Shown here one piece after another: positions 17,780-25,586 of a DNA stretch of 64,000 nucleotides. Source of the DNA: an uncultured Clostridia bacterium (GTDB lineage Bacteria; Bacillota; Clostridia; Lachnospirales; Lachnospiraceae); contig CANRWA010000010.1 of NCBI GenBank assembly GCA_947643415.1, forward strand, positions 1 to 64,000, in the 5' to 3' direction. How positions within the stretch are numbered: the stretch's first letter is position 1; each line of letters starts with the position of its first letter. Both the position numbers and the translations under genes were made by a program. The notes under the pieces were generated by a model that saw nothing but the letters and a program-made list of their open reading frames with translations, had not been told where the DNA came from and made no database searches.

Positions 17780-18871
17780 TTAATAATCTGTTGATTCCAG
17801 ATAATTCATATATTTGACTACCATAAGTGAGATATGGAATGTGATGGCATCATCAAATGTCCGAATATCCAGCCCTGTGCTTTTCTGCAGCTTATCGAGA
17901 CGGTACACCAGCGTATTGCGGTGTATATAGAGTTGCCGGGAAGTTTCCGAAACATTCAGGTTATTCTCGAAAAATTTGTAGATCGTACTCAGCGTCTCTT
18001 CATCAAAATGATCTGGTGGATTGTCCCCGAATATCTCACTAATGAACATTTTGCACAGCTGCATGGGAAGCTGGTAGATCAGACGCCCGATTCCCAGATT
18101 GCTGTATGCCATAACATTGCGGTCATTGTAAAAGATCTTTCCTACATCCAGCGCCATTTTTGCCTCTTTATAAGAACGTGAAACTTCTTTGATATCATCT
18201 ATAATGGTCCCATATGCCACATGCACACGCGCCATCGCCTCAGTATTCAGCATGTCTACAATGACCTGTGCCGTCTTCTCCAGATCATCATAATCCTCAT
18301 TCTGTGTCAGTTCCTTCACCAGAATGATATTTTTCTCATCCACTGCTGTGATAAAATCCTTATTGCCACCCCCGGCAAACATGCCGCGGACTGTCTCCAG
18401 TGCCCCGGTATCCTTTTCTTTACTGGTCTCAATGATGTAAACAACCCTCCGCGCCACCATCTCTATGTGAAGTTTCTTAGACCGGTTAAATATATCGACA
18501 AGAAGGAGGTTGTCAAGAAGAAGGTTTTTGATGAAATTATCCTTGTCATAGCGTTCTTTGTAAGCCACTAACAGAGTCTGTATCTGGAAAGCAACGATCT
18601 TGCCAACCGTGTATACTTCCTCTGAATCTCCTTTTGCTACCACAATATACTCAAGCTGGCCCTCATCATAGATCTTGAAGAACTGATACCCCTGTAAAAC
18701 CTGGCTGTCAGCCGGAGAATCCACGAAAGACTGAATGGAATCCCCATACCGTATGGCATCTGCCGAGGTCTCTGCCAAAACATTTCCATCCGTATCCATA
18801 ACATATAATTCAATCTTTGTGATCCCCTTTATCCCCTCAATGGTATTCTGCAAAATCTGATTTGAAATCAT
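17780..18871 (-). CDS. CdaR/PucR-type transcriptional regulator
   Basis: 363 residues. The N-terminal part (about 5-130) matches a sugar-diacid-recognition type sensor domain (IEGIKGITKIELYVMDTDG). The C-terminus carries the PucR-type helix-turn-helix, NVSETSRQLYIHRNTLVYRL, followed by an LDIRTFDDAITF tail. The usual role is ligand-responsive control of uptake or catabolism of diacids such as glucarate. Here it is the first gene of the ftsEX operon with its own strong promoter, so a cell-envelope signal is possible. RBS GGAGG precedes ATG 18871. Confidence 0.88.
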   Translation of the reverse strand: MISNQILQNTIEGIKGITKIELYVMDTDGNVLAETSADAIRYGDSIQSFVDSPADSQVLQGYQFFKIYDEGQLEYIVVAKGDSEEVYTVGKIVAFQIQTLLVAYKERYDKDNFIKNLLLDNLLLVDIFNRSKKLHIEMVARRVVYIIETSKEKDTGALETVRGMFAGGGNKDFITAVDEKNIILVKELTQNEDYDDLEKTAQVIVDMLNTEAMARVHVAYGTIIDDIKEVSRSYKEAKMALDVGKIFYNDRNVMAYSNLGIGRLIYQLPMQLCKMFISEIFGDNPPDHFDEETLSTIYKFFENNLNVSETSRQLYIHRNTLVYRLDKLQKSTGLDIRTFDDAITFHISLMVVKYMNYLESTDY

Positions 18872-18912
18872 CGCTATGCCTCCTCTCTTCCTGATATTGT
18901 GCTTTGATGGTT

Positions 18913-18941
18913 ATTGTAACATCTTTTGGGTGTGTTGTCAA
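18913..18941 (-). promoter_or_regulatory. Promoter of the cdaR-like/ftsEX operon
   Basis: TTGACA (18941-18936) and TACAAT (18918-18913) with 17-base spacing on the minus strand, 42 bases before the start codon. The T-run of the terminator at 18949-18966 overlaps the -35 box. Confidence 0.75.
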
Positions 18942-18966
18942 AAAAAGCCCAGAATGGCAATTCTGG
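18940..18966 (-). terminator. Terminator upstream of the ftsEX operon promoter
   Basis: CCAGAAT-GGCA-ATTCTGG hairpin (18949-18966) followed, on the minus strand, by GGGC and seven T residues. It would stop leftward transcription coming from the toxin-antitoxin locus. Confidence 0.6.
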
Positions 18967-19014
18967 ATTTATTTTTTAGCTCACTGCATTCTGCAAACCA
19001 GATAAATAAGGCTC

Positions 19015-19142
19015 TTGCAATCAAACCCAAGGTATGCTATAGTATAGATACAAATAAAAAGCAACCGCCCACAAGGGGTTGACCGATTGATAAGATAGCA
19101 ATGCCACCCTAACCTGACCAAAGTACAAGGGTGGCTTTTGCT
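19015..19142 (+). ncRNA. Probable antisense antitoxin RNA of a type I toxin-antitoxin pair
   Basis: A consensus-like promoter, TTGCAA (19015-19020) and TATAGT (19038-19043) with 17-base spacing, faces the toxin gene. A transcript starting near 19050 would end at the hairpin GCCACCCT/AGGGTGGC (19103-19135) followed by TTTTGCT. It would overlap the 3' untranslated part of the toxin mRNA, the geometry of RatA/TxpA-type pairs. On the minus strand the segment 19057-19081 forms the toxin mRNA's own terminator (stem closing GGTTGC, then TTTTT). Direct evidence is promoter and hairpin sequence only. Confidence 0.65.
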
Positions 19143-19150
19143 ATGTAAGG

Positions 19151-19255
19151 TTACCTACAGAACGTAAACACGAATGTAAGTAATGCCAGAAGGAATATGC
19201 CAAATGTCAGCAATTCCATAAGAGAACTATTATTCTTACGTTTTCTCTTTTTCAT
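19151..19255 (-). CDS. Holin-like type I toxin peptide
   Basis: A 34-residue peptide, MKKRKRKNNSSLMELLTFG followed by a single hydrophobic helix ending TFVFTFCR. A basic N-terminus plus one helix with the LMxLLTFGxFLLALLTF pattern fits the putative holin-like toxin family of small membrane-damaging toxins. GGGGGTG lies 6 bases before ATG 19255. An upstream in-frame ATG at 19261 is too close to that site. It has its own promoter and an antisense transcript opposes its mRNA. It was too short for a usual ORF cut-off. Confidence 0.75.
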   Translation of the reverse strand: MKKRKRKNNSSLMELLTFGIFLLALLTFVFTFCR

Positions 19256-19320
19256 AAGCATCACCCCCATTCTCTTTAGAATGAGGTCAACGCACCCCGT
19301 AACACGATTGCTCTTTTGAG

Positions 19321-19349
19321 ATTATAACATATCTTTTGACACTTCTCAA
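19321..19349 (-). promoter_or_regulatory. Toxin promoter
   Basis: TTGAGA (19349-19344) and TATAAT (19326-19321) with 17-base spacing on the minus strand, about 60 bases before the toxin ribosome site. The long leader could fold and limit translation, as in other type I toxins. Confidence 0.7.
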
Positions 19350-19459
19350 CAATATTTTTCATCACACAAAATAAGTCTCATTTTGTATGTTTAAGACCAG
19401 ACGGCTGTCTTGAAACGCCGAGTACATTAAGTATCATCTATCGGACGCCCGCATAGAAA

Positions 19460-19720
19460 CTATTTCCCCAATTTCTTAATATCATATGCTTCAACATTTG
19501 CCAGGAAATCTACGGTAAAAGCCGTATGTTGTCCATGCTTTTTTGTCACACTGACAAATTTTCCGATTACTTCACATTTATTACAGGCTGCAAATTCATC
19601 TATTTCAGGCTCCATAAAAAGCATTACAGCTTTCTGCGGAAAATTAAAATCTGAATGATGTCGCGGCATTATAACTGCACTTTGCTCTGTATCAAACTCT
19701 AATGCAACGATTAGATACAT
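19460..19720 (-). CDS. Doubtful small ORF or gene remnant
   Basis: An 86-codon frame, MYLIVALEFDTEQSAVIMP and on, with protein-like composition. No ribosome site precedes the first ATG, which lies 3 bases past the T-run of the terminator at 19723-19762. MPRHHSDF (residue 18) is an alternative start, also without a clear ribosome site. No family is recognised. It could be the end of a decayed gene. Confidence 0.25.
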   Translation of the reverse strand: MYLIVALEFDTEQSAVIMPRHHSDFNFPQKAVMLFMEPEIDEFAACNKCEVIGKFVSVTKKHGQHTAFTVDFLANVEAYDIKKLGK

Positions 19721-19722
19721 TC

Positions 19723-19762
19723 AAAAAAACTGCTGCCAGAGCAGAAAACTCATGCAGCAGTT
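19723..19762 (-). terminator. Terminator of the MsmK-type ATPase gene
   Basis: Perfect 9-base arms AACTGCTGC and GCAGCAGTT (19728-19736 and 19754-19762), followed on the minus strand by seven T residues. It lies about 40 bases after the stop of the ATPase gene. Confidence 0.85.
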
Positions 19763-19799
19763 CTTCATTATGTATAGAACAATTTCAAAACCTTTCAGA

Positions 19800-20912
19800 T
19801 CAGTTACAGATCGTCTCCTGTGTCTCTTTGTCAAACAGGTGGATCTTTGTTCCATCCATCGCCATCTTGATGGTATCACCAGGACGGGCTGTCGTGCGAG
19901 GATTTACACGTACTGTGATATCAAATGTATCCACTGTGAAATACAGGAATACTTCGGCACCGAGCATCTCATAAACCTTCACGGTTGCTTCGAATGCTGT
20001 GTCTGGGGAACTGTTGATAAATGACTCTTCATCTTTAATATCCTCTGGACGGATACCGAAAGTAACTGTCTTATCCTGATAACCGCCATCCAGAAGGATC
20101 TTTGCCTTATTCTCTGGCAGTTTTACAGAATTGGAACCGAACATGAGCATTACGTCAGAACCAGATACAACAACTTTTGCATCAATAAAGTTCATCTGCG
20201 GAGAACCAATAAATCCGGCAACGAACTGATTGTTTGGCCTCATATACAGATCAAGCGGGGAGGATACCTGCTGTACAATACCATCTTTCATAACTACGAT
20301 ACGGGTACCAAGTGTCAGCGCCTCGGTCTGGTCATGTGTTACATAGATAATCGTGGTCTCCAGTCTCTGATGAAGTTTGGAGATCTCAACACGCATCTGT
20401 ACGCGAAGCTTGGCATCCAGGTTGGAAAGCGGCTCATCCATCAGGAATACTTTAGGGTTACGCACGATGGCACGTCCCATCGCCACACGCTGTCTCTGAC
20501 CACCGGACAGCGCCTTCGGCTTACGGTCAAGAAGGTGCTCAATATCCAGGATCTTAGCTGCCTCATGTACAAGGCGGTCAATCTGGTCTTTCGGTGTCTT
20601 TCTCAGTTTCAGGCCAAATGCCATATTGTCATATACTGACATATGTGGGTACAGAGCGTAGTTCTGGAATACCATCGCAATATCCCTGTCTTTCGGCTCT
20701 ACATCATTGACCAGCTTGTCACCGATCCATAACTCACCACTGGAAATTTCCTCAAGACCTGCAACCATACGGAGTGTTGTGGACTTACCACATCCGGAAG
20801 GACCTACAAAGATGATAAATTCTTTGTCCTCAATCTCTAAGTTAAAGTCCCGAACAGCATGAAAACCATTGGGGTAAACCTTGTTGATGTTCTTTAAAGA
20901 TAAACTTGCCAT
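19800..20912 (-). CDS. msmK: MsmK/UgpC-type sugar ABC transporter ATPase
   Basis: 370 residues from ATG 20912, directly behind AGGAGGAATAGAA. Walker A GPSGCGKST, signature LSGGQRQRVAMGRAI, Walker B VFLMDEPLSNLD, and a C-terminal regulatory (TOBE-like) domain with the GIRPEDI motif. It is a stand-alone gene with its own terminator and no permease or binding protein beside it. In Firmicutes such an ATPase commonly energises several carbohydrate importers encoded elsewhere, and that is the likely role. Confidence 0.93.
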   Translation of the reverse strand: MASLSLKNINKVYPNGFHAVRDFNLEIEDKEFIIFVGPSGCGKSTTLRMVAGLEEISSGELWIGDKLVNDVEPKDRDIAMVFQNYALYPHMSVYDNMAFGLKLRKTPKDQIDRLVHEAAKILDIEHLLDRKPKALSGGQRQRVAMGRAIVRNPKVFLMDEPLSNLDAKLRVQMRVEISKLHQRLETTIIYVTHDQTEALTLGTRIVVMKDGIVQQVSSPLDLYMRPNNQFVAGFIGSPQMNFIDAKVVVSGSDVMLMFGSNSVKLPENKAKILLDGGYQDKTVTFGIRPEDIKDEESFINSSPDTAFEATVKVYEMLGAEVFLYFTVDTFDITVRVNPRTTARPGDTIKMAMDGTKIHLFDKETQETICN

Positions 20913-21051
20913 TTCTATTCCTCCTAAAGATATTATTGTCATAAACATCTAAAAATAACTATACACTATTTTGATTCAAAACACTATATCTAATATTCAT
21001 AAAATAAAAAAAAAGATTTGTGTAAATTGCATAAACCACTTTAGACTTATT

Positions 21052-21903
21052 TTACAACTGTACCGAGTCAAACCCCTCGCCTCTCACCTCCCTGACATCC
21101 GATACAATGACAAAAGCAGCCGGATCAAGTTCTTTCACCAGCCTCAGGACACTTACTGTCTCTTTCCTGGAAACAGCGCACATCAGTACATTTTTACTAT
21201 TTCCAGAGTACATTCCCCTGCCATCCAGGGCTGTTACCCCCCTCTCTAGTTCCTGCATCACGGATCCGGCGATTGTCTCTGGCACTTCCGATATGATATA
21301 CAAAAGCTTTGCGAATTTCAGGCCCTCTAAGATCCGGTCCATAACCCGTGAAGTCACAAATACTGCCACAATGGAATACAGACCGATGCGCATGCCAAAG
21401 ACAAGCATCCCTGCCACTACAATCAGCCCGTCCACGACTCCCAGTATCCTTGCTGTACTGGCAGAAGGAACATATTCTTTCACAAGCGTACTGAGCAGGT
21501 CGGTACCTCCTGTAGATGCCCGCCTTCCAAATACCAGAGCAAGCCCGGTTCCGTTCAGTGTGCCTCCGAGCAGGGCCGCCATAAGATAATCCTCATGTGC
21601 CACCGGCAACTGCGGTACCACGGCCAGCGCCAAAGTGAAGCACAGCGTTGCATAACATGTCTTGCCTACAAATCCCATTCCAAACTTCTTTGCTGCGATG
21701 ATGAACAATGGAATATTCAGTGCGATGTTCACAGTCCACAGGGGAACAGGGACAAAGTGCCGTAAAATAATGCCGATACCGGCAAAGCCGCCTGTCACCA
21801 TTGATAAAGGCTCATAAACCATATTGGTTCCCAGAGCCATAAAAAAAGTTCCCAGCGTGATCAGCGCGTAGGAACCTATCGTCTTTCTGGATGAAGTTAT
21901 CAT
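21052..21903 (-). CDS. YitT family membrane protein
   Basis: 283 residues: five to six hydrophobic helices (residues about 10-200) including the conserved YEPLSMVTGGFAGIGIIL and GRRASTGGTDLLSTL segments, then a cytoplasmic DUF2179 domain (LERGVTALDGRGMYSG, LDPAAFVIVSDVREV). The family is widespread in Firmicutes and its transport role is not settled. The start overlaps the stop of the TagA-like gene by 4 bases (ATGA), so the two are translationally coupled. Confidence 0.9.
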   Translation of the reverse strand: MITSSRKTIGSYALITLGTFFMALGTNMVYEPLSMVTGGFAGIGIILRHFVPVPLWTVNIALNIPLFIIAAKKFGMGFVGKTCYATLCFTLALAVVPQLPVAHEDYLMAALLGGTLNGTGLALVFGRRASTGGTDLLSTLVKEYVPSASTARILGVVDGLIVVAGMLVFGMRIGLYSIVAVFVTSRVMDRILEGLKFAKLLYIISEVPETIAGSVMQELERGVTALDGRGMYSGNSKNVLMCAVSRKETVSVLRLVKELDPAAFVIVSDVREVRGEGFDSVQL

Positions 21904-22646
21904 TTTTGATTTCCCCGCAATTTCTTTTTAGTATTATAATCGTCCATTTTACGGTTAAATATACGTCTGCGGAAGAAATGCGAATAGGGGATCCGGACGA
22001 TCCATTGAAAGATACCGCTCAGATGAAGCCGGCGGATCCAGACGGGGATATAAACATTGTCCCGGATAATGAGCGGAAGGATACTGCCCCCCACAACACA
22101 TAATTTGGTATTTACCTTTCCCTTATTTTTCTCCAGCCACTCCTCCTGCCCTGTGCTGTCCATGGACAGCAGGAGAATGTCTGGAAGTTTTATATTTATA
22201 TCATTTACCAATGTCTCCTCTGACACATTCCCATCTGAGACATAGACACCAAGTATATTATCCTTTGGAAAATACTTTGTCAGATAACGGTACATTGCCT
22301 TTGCCTCTTTCTCGTTGCGGAGTACCAGATAAAAAGTCCGTTCTGCCAGATTCAGTGGTTTTACCAGATTCAGCAGGCAGTGATAATCAACCACCATGCC
22401 CCCCGTCTCAAGAACATCTACATGATGTGCTGACAGGATCGCCTTCTCTCCCGGCAGGACCATATCCGCCCGGTCCAGAACCTGCTGCACCAGTTCATTT
22501 TTGTCATACGTGTCAATATAGTCAAGAGAGATCATATGAACTACATTGGTATAATCATTTTCAAGATATCCTGCCATCTCTCTCTGAAGGCTCTCTTCGG
22601 ACAACAGATCCACTTCCAGATCCATGATCCGTATCCTGGTTCCCAT
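21900..22646 (-). CDS. WecG/TagA/CpsF-like glycosyltransferase family protein, divergent
   Basis: 248 residues of the TagA fold: VVHMISLDYIDTYD near the N-terminus, DMVLPGEKAI where the family usually has the aspartate of an LPDG motif, and VWIRRLHLSGIFQWIVRIPY at the end, matching the C-terminal appendage. TagA adds ManNAc during wall teichoic acid linkage. The usual catalytic aspartate is not at its expected place here, so the activity may be altered or lost. RBS AGGAGG. It is flanked by an LCP/LytR_C gene and overlaps yitT, a small envelope operon. Confidence 0.8.
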   Translation of the reverse strand: MGTRIRIMDLEVDLLSEESLQREMAGYLENDYTNVVHMISLDYIDTYDKNELVQQVLDRADMVLPGEKAILSAHHVDVLETGGMVVDYHCLLNLVKPLNLAERTFYLVLRNEKEAKAMYRYLTKYFPKDNILGVYVSDGNVSEETLVNDINIKLPDILLLSMDSTGQEEWLEKNKGKVNTKLCVVGGSILPLIIRDNVYIPVWIRRLHLSGIFQWIVRIPYSHFFRRRIFNRKMDDYNTKKKLRGNQK

Positions 22647-22720
22647 GTATATTCAACCTCCTTCTCTCTTCTGAATCGGTATTTCTATTCATTCCCTGCC
22701 ATCATTGGCAAAAGATCGGT

Positions 22721-23845
22721 CTATGACAGTTTGGCATCTGTTCCAAGGAGAATTTCTATATCGGCACCATTCGTCAGGTCTTCCCTCTCCACGATACTTG
22801 CTGACGGAAAATATTTTTTCAGCTCCTGGCCCCACTTTTTCTTCTTTGCATATATGACTGTACTGCTTCTCTTCTGCCCGGTATAATTACCCAATCCTTT
22901 TATCTTCAGGCTTTCCGCCTCCAGTTTTGTCTTGTAAGCAGCCGCCAGTCCATCAATCCCGCTGCCATTTGTGATCTGGATGGTATGGCCGCTGGCCGCT
23001 GCTGATGAGTCAGTGCTGCTACTGCTTTTCTGTGAACCCGTATAGCTCTCGGACTCCCATATGCGGTTCACCAGTTTCTTATTTTTTGTTTTATCCAAAA
23101 GATAGACATTTCCGTTCTTTGCACCATATGCATGGTACAGGCGGATATTCTCCTGTTTAACCTTTGTCAGGGGTTCGGCATACCCCTGTTTCTGTGAAAG
23201 TGTTATATCCGTGATCAGATTATCCCATTCATCCTCAATAAGGTCCTCCATCTCCCCACCAGAAGAACATGCCGCAGCACGGTCCAGCAGAGCCTTTGCC
23301 GGCTTGTATTTCGGTTTTTTCTTTGATCCGGCATTTTCAAAATATGTGTCAAATTTATCTGAAGAGATTGCCGTAAAGTAGCCAATATCTGCCTTTAAAT
23401 CCTCCTGAAGGATGAGAATCCCATACTCGTATGCCACATCCCCGCTGAAATAATCATTGATATCTGACATTTTGGAAAGCTGGGGCAGTTTCTGGCTGAC
23501 CTGAATCAGGTCTGAATAGGTGTCAGCCGAAATGGTAATCTGTGTGTCTACAGGTATGGTAATGTAATTCATATTCCCGGAAACAGAATCAAATAATTCA
23601 AGGACCATGGCCTTTATCTTCTTTGATTTTGGATCATAGCTGTATATCAGATTGCTGGACTCATTACCAGTATTAACGGTTATCACATGCTTATACGTCG
23701 TACTCCTCTCCGTCCTTCCTGTCTGGTCAAAATAGAGCATCGTAAGATAATAGCTCAGTACCCCCACGGCGGCCAGCAGTAAGATGATCCCTATTGTCTT
23801 AAAAAAATTTAAGGCAATAATGCCTGCTACGCTTTTTTTCTTCAT
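22721..23845 (-). CDS. LCP-like/LytR_C domain cell-envelope protein
   Basis: 374 residues: one N-terminal membrane helix (about 12-35), an extracellular region resembling the LytR-CpsA-Psr fold but with IPVDT in place of the phosphate-binding R-D motif, a Ser-rich linker near 275-290, and a C-terminal LytR_C domain (IQITNGSGIDGLAAAYK). LCP enzymes attach glycopolymers to peptidoglycan. The missing arginine argues for a non-catalytic or divergent member. It precedes the TagA-like gene by 74 bases. RBS AAGGGAGAA. Confidence 0.75.
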   Translation of the reverse strand: MKKKSVAGIIALNFFKTIGIILLLAAVGVLSYYLTMLYFDQTGRTERSTTYKHVITVNTGNESSNLIYSYDPKSKKIKAMVLELFDSVSGNMNYITIPVDTQITISADTYSDLIQVSQKLPQLSKMSDINDYFSGDVAYEYGILILQEDLKADIGYFTAISSDKFDTYFENAGSKKKPKYKPAKALLDRAAACSSGGEMEDLIEDEWDNLITDITLSQKQGYAEPLTKVKQENIRLYHAYGAKNGNVYLLDKTKNKKLVNRIWESESYTGSQKSSSSTDSSAAASGHTIQITNGSGIDGLAAAYKTKLEAESLKIKGLGNYTGQKRSSTVIYAKKKKWGQELKKYFPSASIVEREDLTNGADIEILLGTDAKLS

Positions 23846-23991
23846 TAATAATTCTCCCTTAAATCAGATTACAACGATGGATTTTTACAAACGTTCTTGT
23901 TATTATATCAGATAAGGAAAAAATATACAACTTTTTTTCATTTTATGGTATGATGGAATCAAAACAGATTATTTATAAGGGGGAATTAAGG

Positions 23992-24783
23992 ATGAAATAT
24001 GATGTAACACCTGTGGAACTGATCCATCTGCTGACAGAAAATGGGATGTATGAACCTCCAAATGTGGAACAATATCTGAAAGACTATGAAAAAGAACATA
24101 ATATTACCATACCTGCCCGCCTGAAAGAGTTTATGGCTGCAGCATACATGAATCCTCTCCTGGAGACATCGGATGTCTGGGTACAGGAGGAGGGACCGAA
24201 ATGGTTTTCCCTATATGAGGAGATCCAGGAGATGCTAGATGAAGACCGGGAAGAATATTTGGAAAATGAAGAAAGTGATTTTCATATATTTGCCAAAACC
24301 CCAAGGGAAAAATGGGGCGAACTGACTCCTGACTATCTGAACATAGGCAGCGATTATGCTGCAGGTGTTGTATCTTATGGGATCCAGGCAAAAGATCTGG
24401 ACACCGAAAACCCACCTGTGTATCTACAACATGAAGCCGATCCTCTCACACAATGGAATATGCTTTTCAAAAGTGTGTCAGACTATCTATTGTATGTGAT
24501 CAGTGATGTCCTTCTTGGCACCTTTTATAACACAGCACGAAACATATTGGAATACTATGGCTGGAGATTTGAGGACTATGAATACAACACTCTGGAGAAT
24601 GCCACAGACTTGTTTGGAAAATATGACATAGATCCCTCCAGATTATATAAGATCCAGACAATCTTCCCGGAAGACTGGCAGTCAGAGCGCATTGTATGCT
24701 GCCGGGAAGATCTGGTAATCGTCATAAAACTGGAAAATTCTGAAGTTGAAGCAGTGGTCATTTCAAAGGAGAGTGCCACATGA
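23992..24783 (+). CDS. SUKH (SMI1/KNR4)-like protein
   Basis: 263 residues from ATG 23992, behind AAGGGGG. Residues 15-50 carry the KDYEKEHNITIPARLKEFM pattern typical of SUKH domains, and the acidic composition fits. Many SUKH proteins are immunity proteins against polymorphic toxins; others have housekeeping roles. No toxin gene is adjacent. Its stop overlaps the SDR gene by 4 bases (ATGA), so it belongs to the long plus-strand gene row. A weak TATGAT -10 lies near 23950. Confidence 0.55.
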   Translation: MKYDVTPVELIHLLTENGMYEPPNVEQYLKDYEKEHNITIPARLKEFMAAAYMNPLLETSDVWVQEEGPKWFSLYEEIQEMLDEDREEYLENEESDFHIFAKTPREKWGELTPDYLNIGSDYAAGVVSYGIQAKDLDTENPPVYLQHEADPLTQWNMLFKSVSDYLLYVISDVLLGTFYNTARNILEYYGWRFEDYEYNTLENATDLFGKYDIDPSRLYKIQTIFPEDWQSERIVCCREDLVIVIKLENSEVEAVVISKESAT

Positions 24784-25544
24784 ACCAATATGCTATTGTT
24801 ACAGGCGCCTCTGGCAGCATCGGAGGTGCCATCGCCATGAAGCTTGCAAAAGAAGGCTATGATCTCCTGCTCATAGGCGGCAGGCAGGCAGAGAGATTAT
24901 CGGAAACCTGCTCCCTCTGCCGCCGGGAGGGAGTCTCCGCAGCCGGCCTGCAGATCGACTTTTCAGATCCCCATAAAGCAGAACAGATCCTGGCTGGCCA
25001 CACTGGCCCCTGTGGTTCCAGTGCGGATAACCGGACTGCCTCCTGCAGGGAAGCCCAGCTTCTTGTGAACTGTGCCGGAGTCTCCCACATCGGGCTTCTG
25101 CAGGATATGAGTACAGAAGAATGGCTTCGGATCATAAATATTAACCTCACTTCTGCATTTACCATGTGCCGTTATGTGATCCCATCTATGGTTCAGGCAA
25201 AACAAGGGCATATCCTGAATATCTCGTCTGTCTGGGGGAGTGTGGGAGCCTCCTGCGAAACTGCCTACTCTGCCACGAAGGGCGGCATCCATGCCCTGAC
25301 GAAAGCCCTTGCCAAAGAACTGGCACCCAGCGGCATCGCTGTCAATGCCATTGCCTGTGGTATGGTCAATACTCCTATGAACGCCTGCTTTACAAAGGAA
25401 GAGATCGCAGATATCTGTGAAGAGATTCCCGCCGGACATATGGGAACACCAGAAGAGATCGCAGATACTGTGTCACTTCTTGCCAAAGCGCCTGCGTATC
25501 TCACCGGACAGATCATTGGTGTAGATGGCGGTTGGAAAGTGTGA
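24780..25544 (+). CDS. SDR oxidoreductase, EF-P 5-aminopentanone reductase (YmfI)-like
   Basis: 254 residues. TGASGSIGGAIA is the nucleotide loop, NISSVWGS holds the catalytic serine and YSATKGG the Tyr/Lys pair. The GASCETAYSATKGG and VNAIACGMVNTPMN wording resembles YmfI-type reductases that act in 5-aminopentanol modification of elongation factor P. General FabG-like roles remain possible. An extra 20 or so residues (about 75-95) precede VNCAG, where most members read NNAG. The start overlaps the SUKH-like gene. Confidence 0.75.
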   Translation: MNQYAIVTGASGSIGGAIAMKLAKEGYDLLLIGGRQAERLSETCSLCRREGVSAAGLQIDFSDPHKAEQILAGHTGPCGSSADNRTASCREAQLLVNCAGVSHIGLLQDMSTEEWLRIININLTSAFTMCRYVIPSMVQAKQGHILNISSVWGSVGASCETAYSATKGGIHALTKALAKELAPSGIAVNAIACGMVNTPMNACFTKEEIADICEEIPAGHMGTPEEIADTVSLLAKAPAYLTGQIIGVDGGWKV

Positions 25545-25586
25545 AGGAAATTGATGGTTCGTAAAAACCTACAACAGGAGGAAGAA

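Noticed and set aside
18876-19082. 68-codon plus-strand frame over the toxin-antitoxin region
   Set aside because: It crosses two terminators and two promoters and has no ribosome site.
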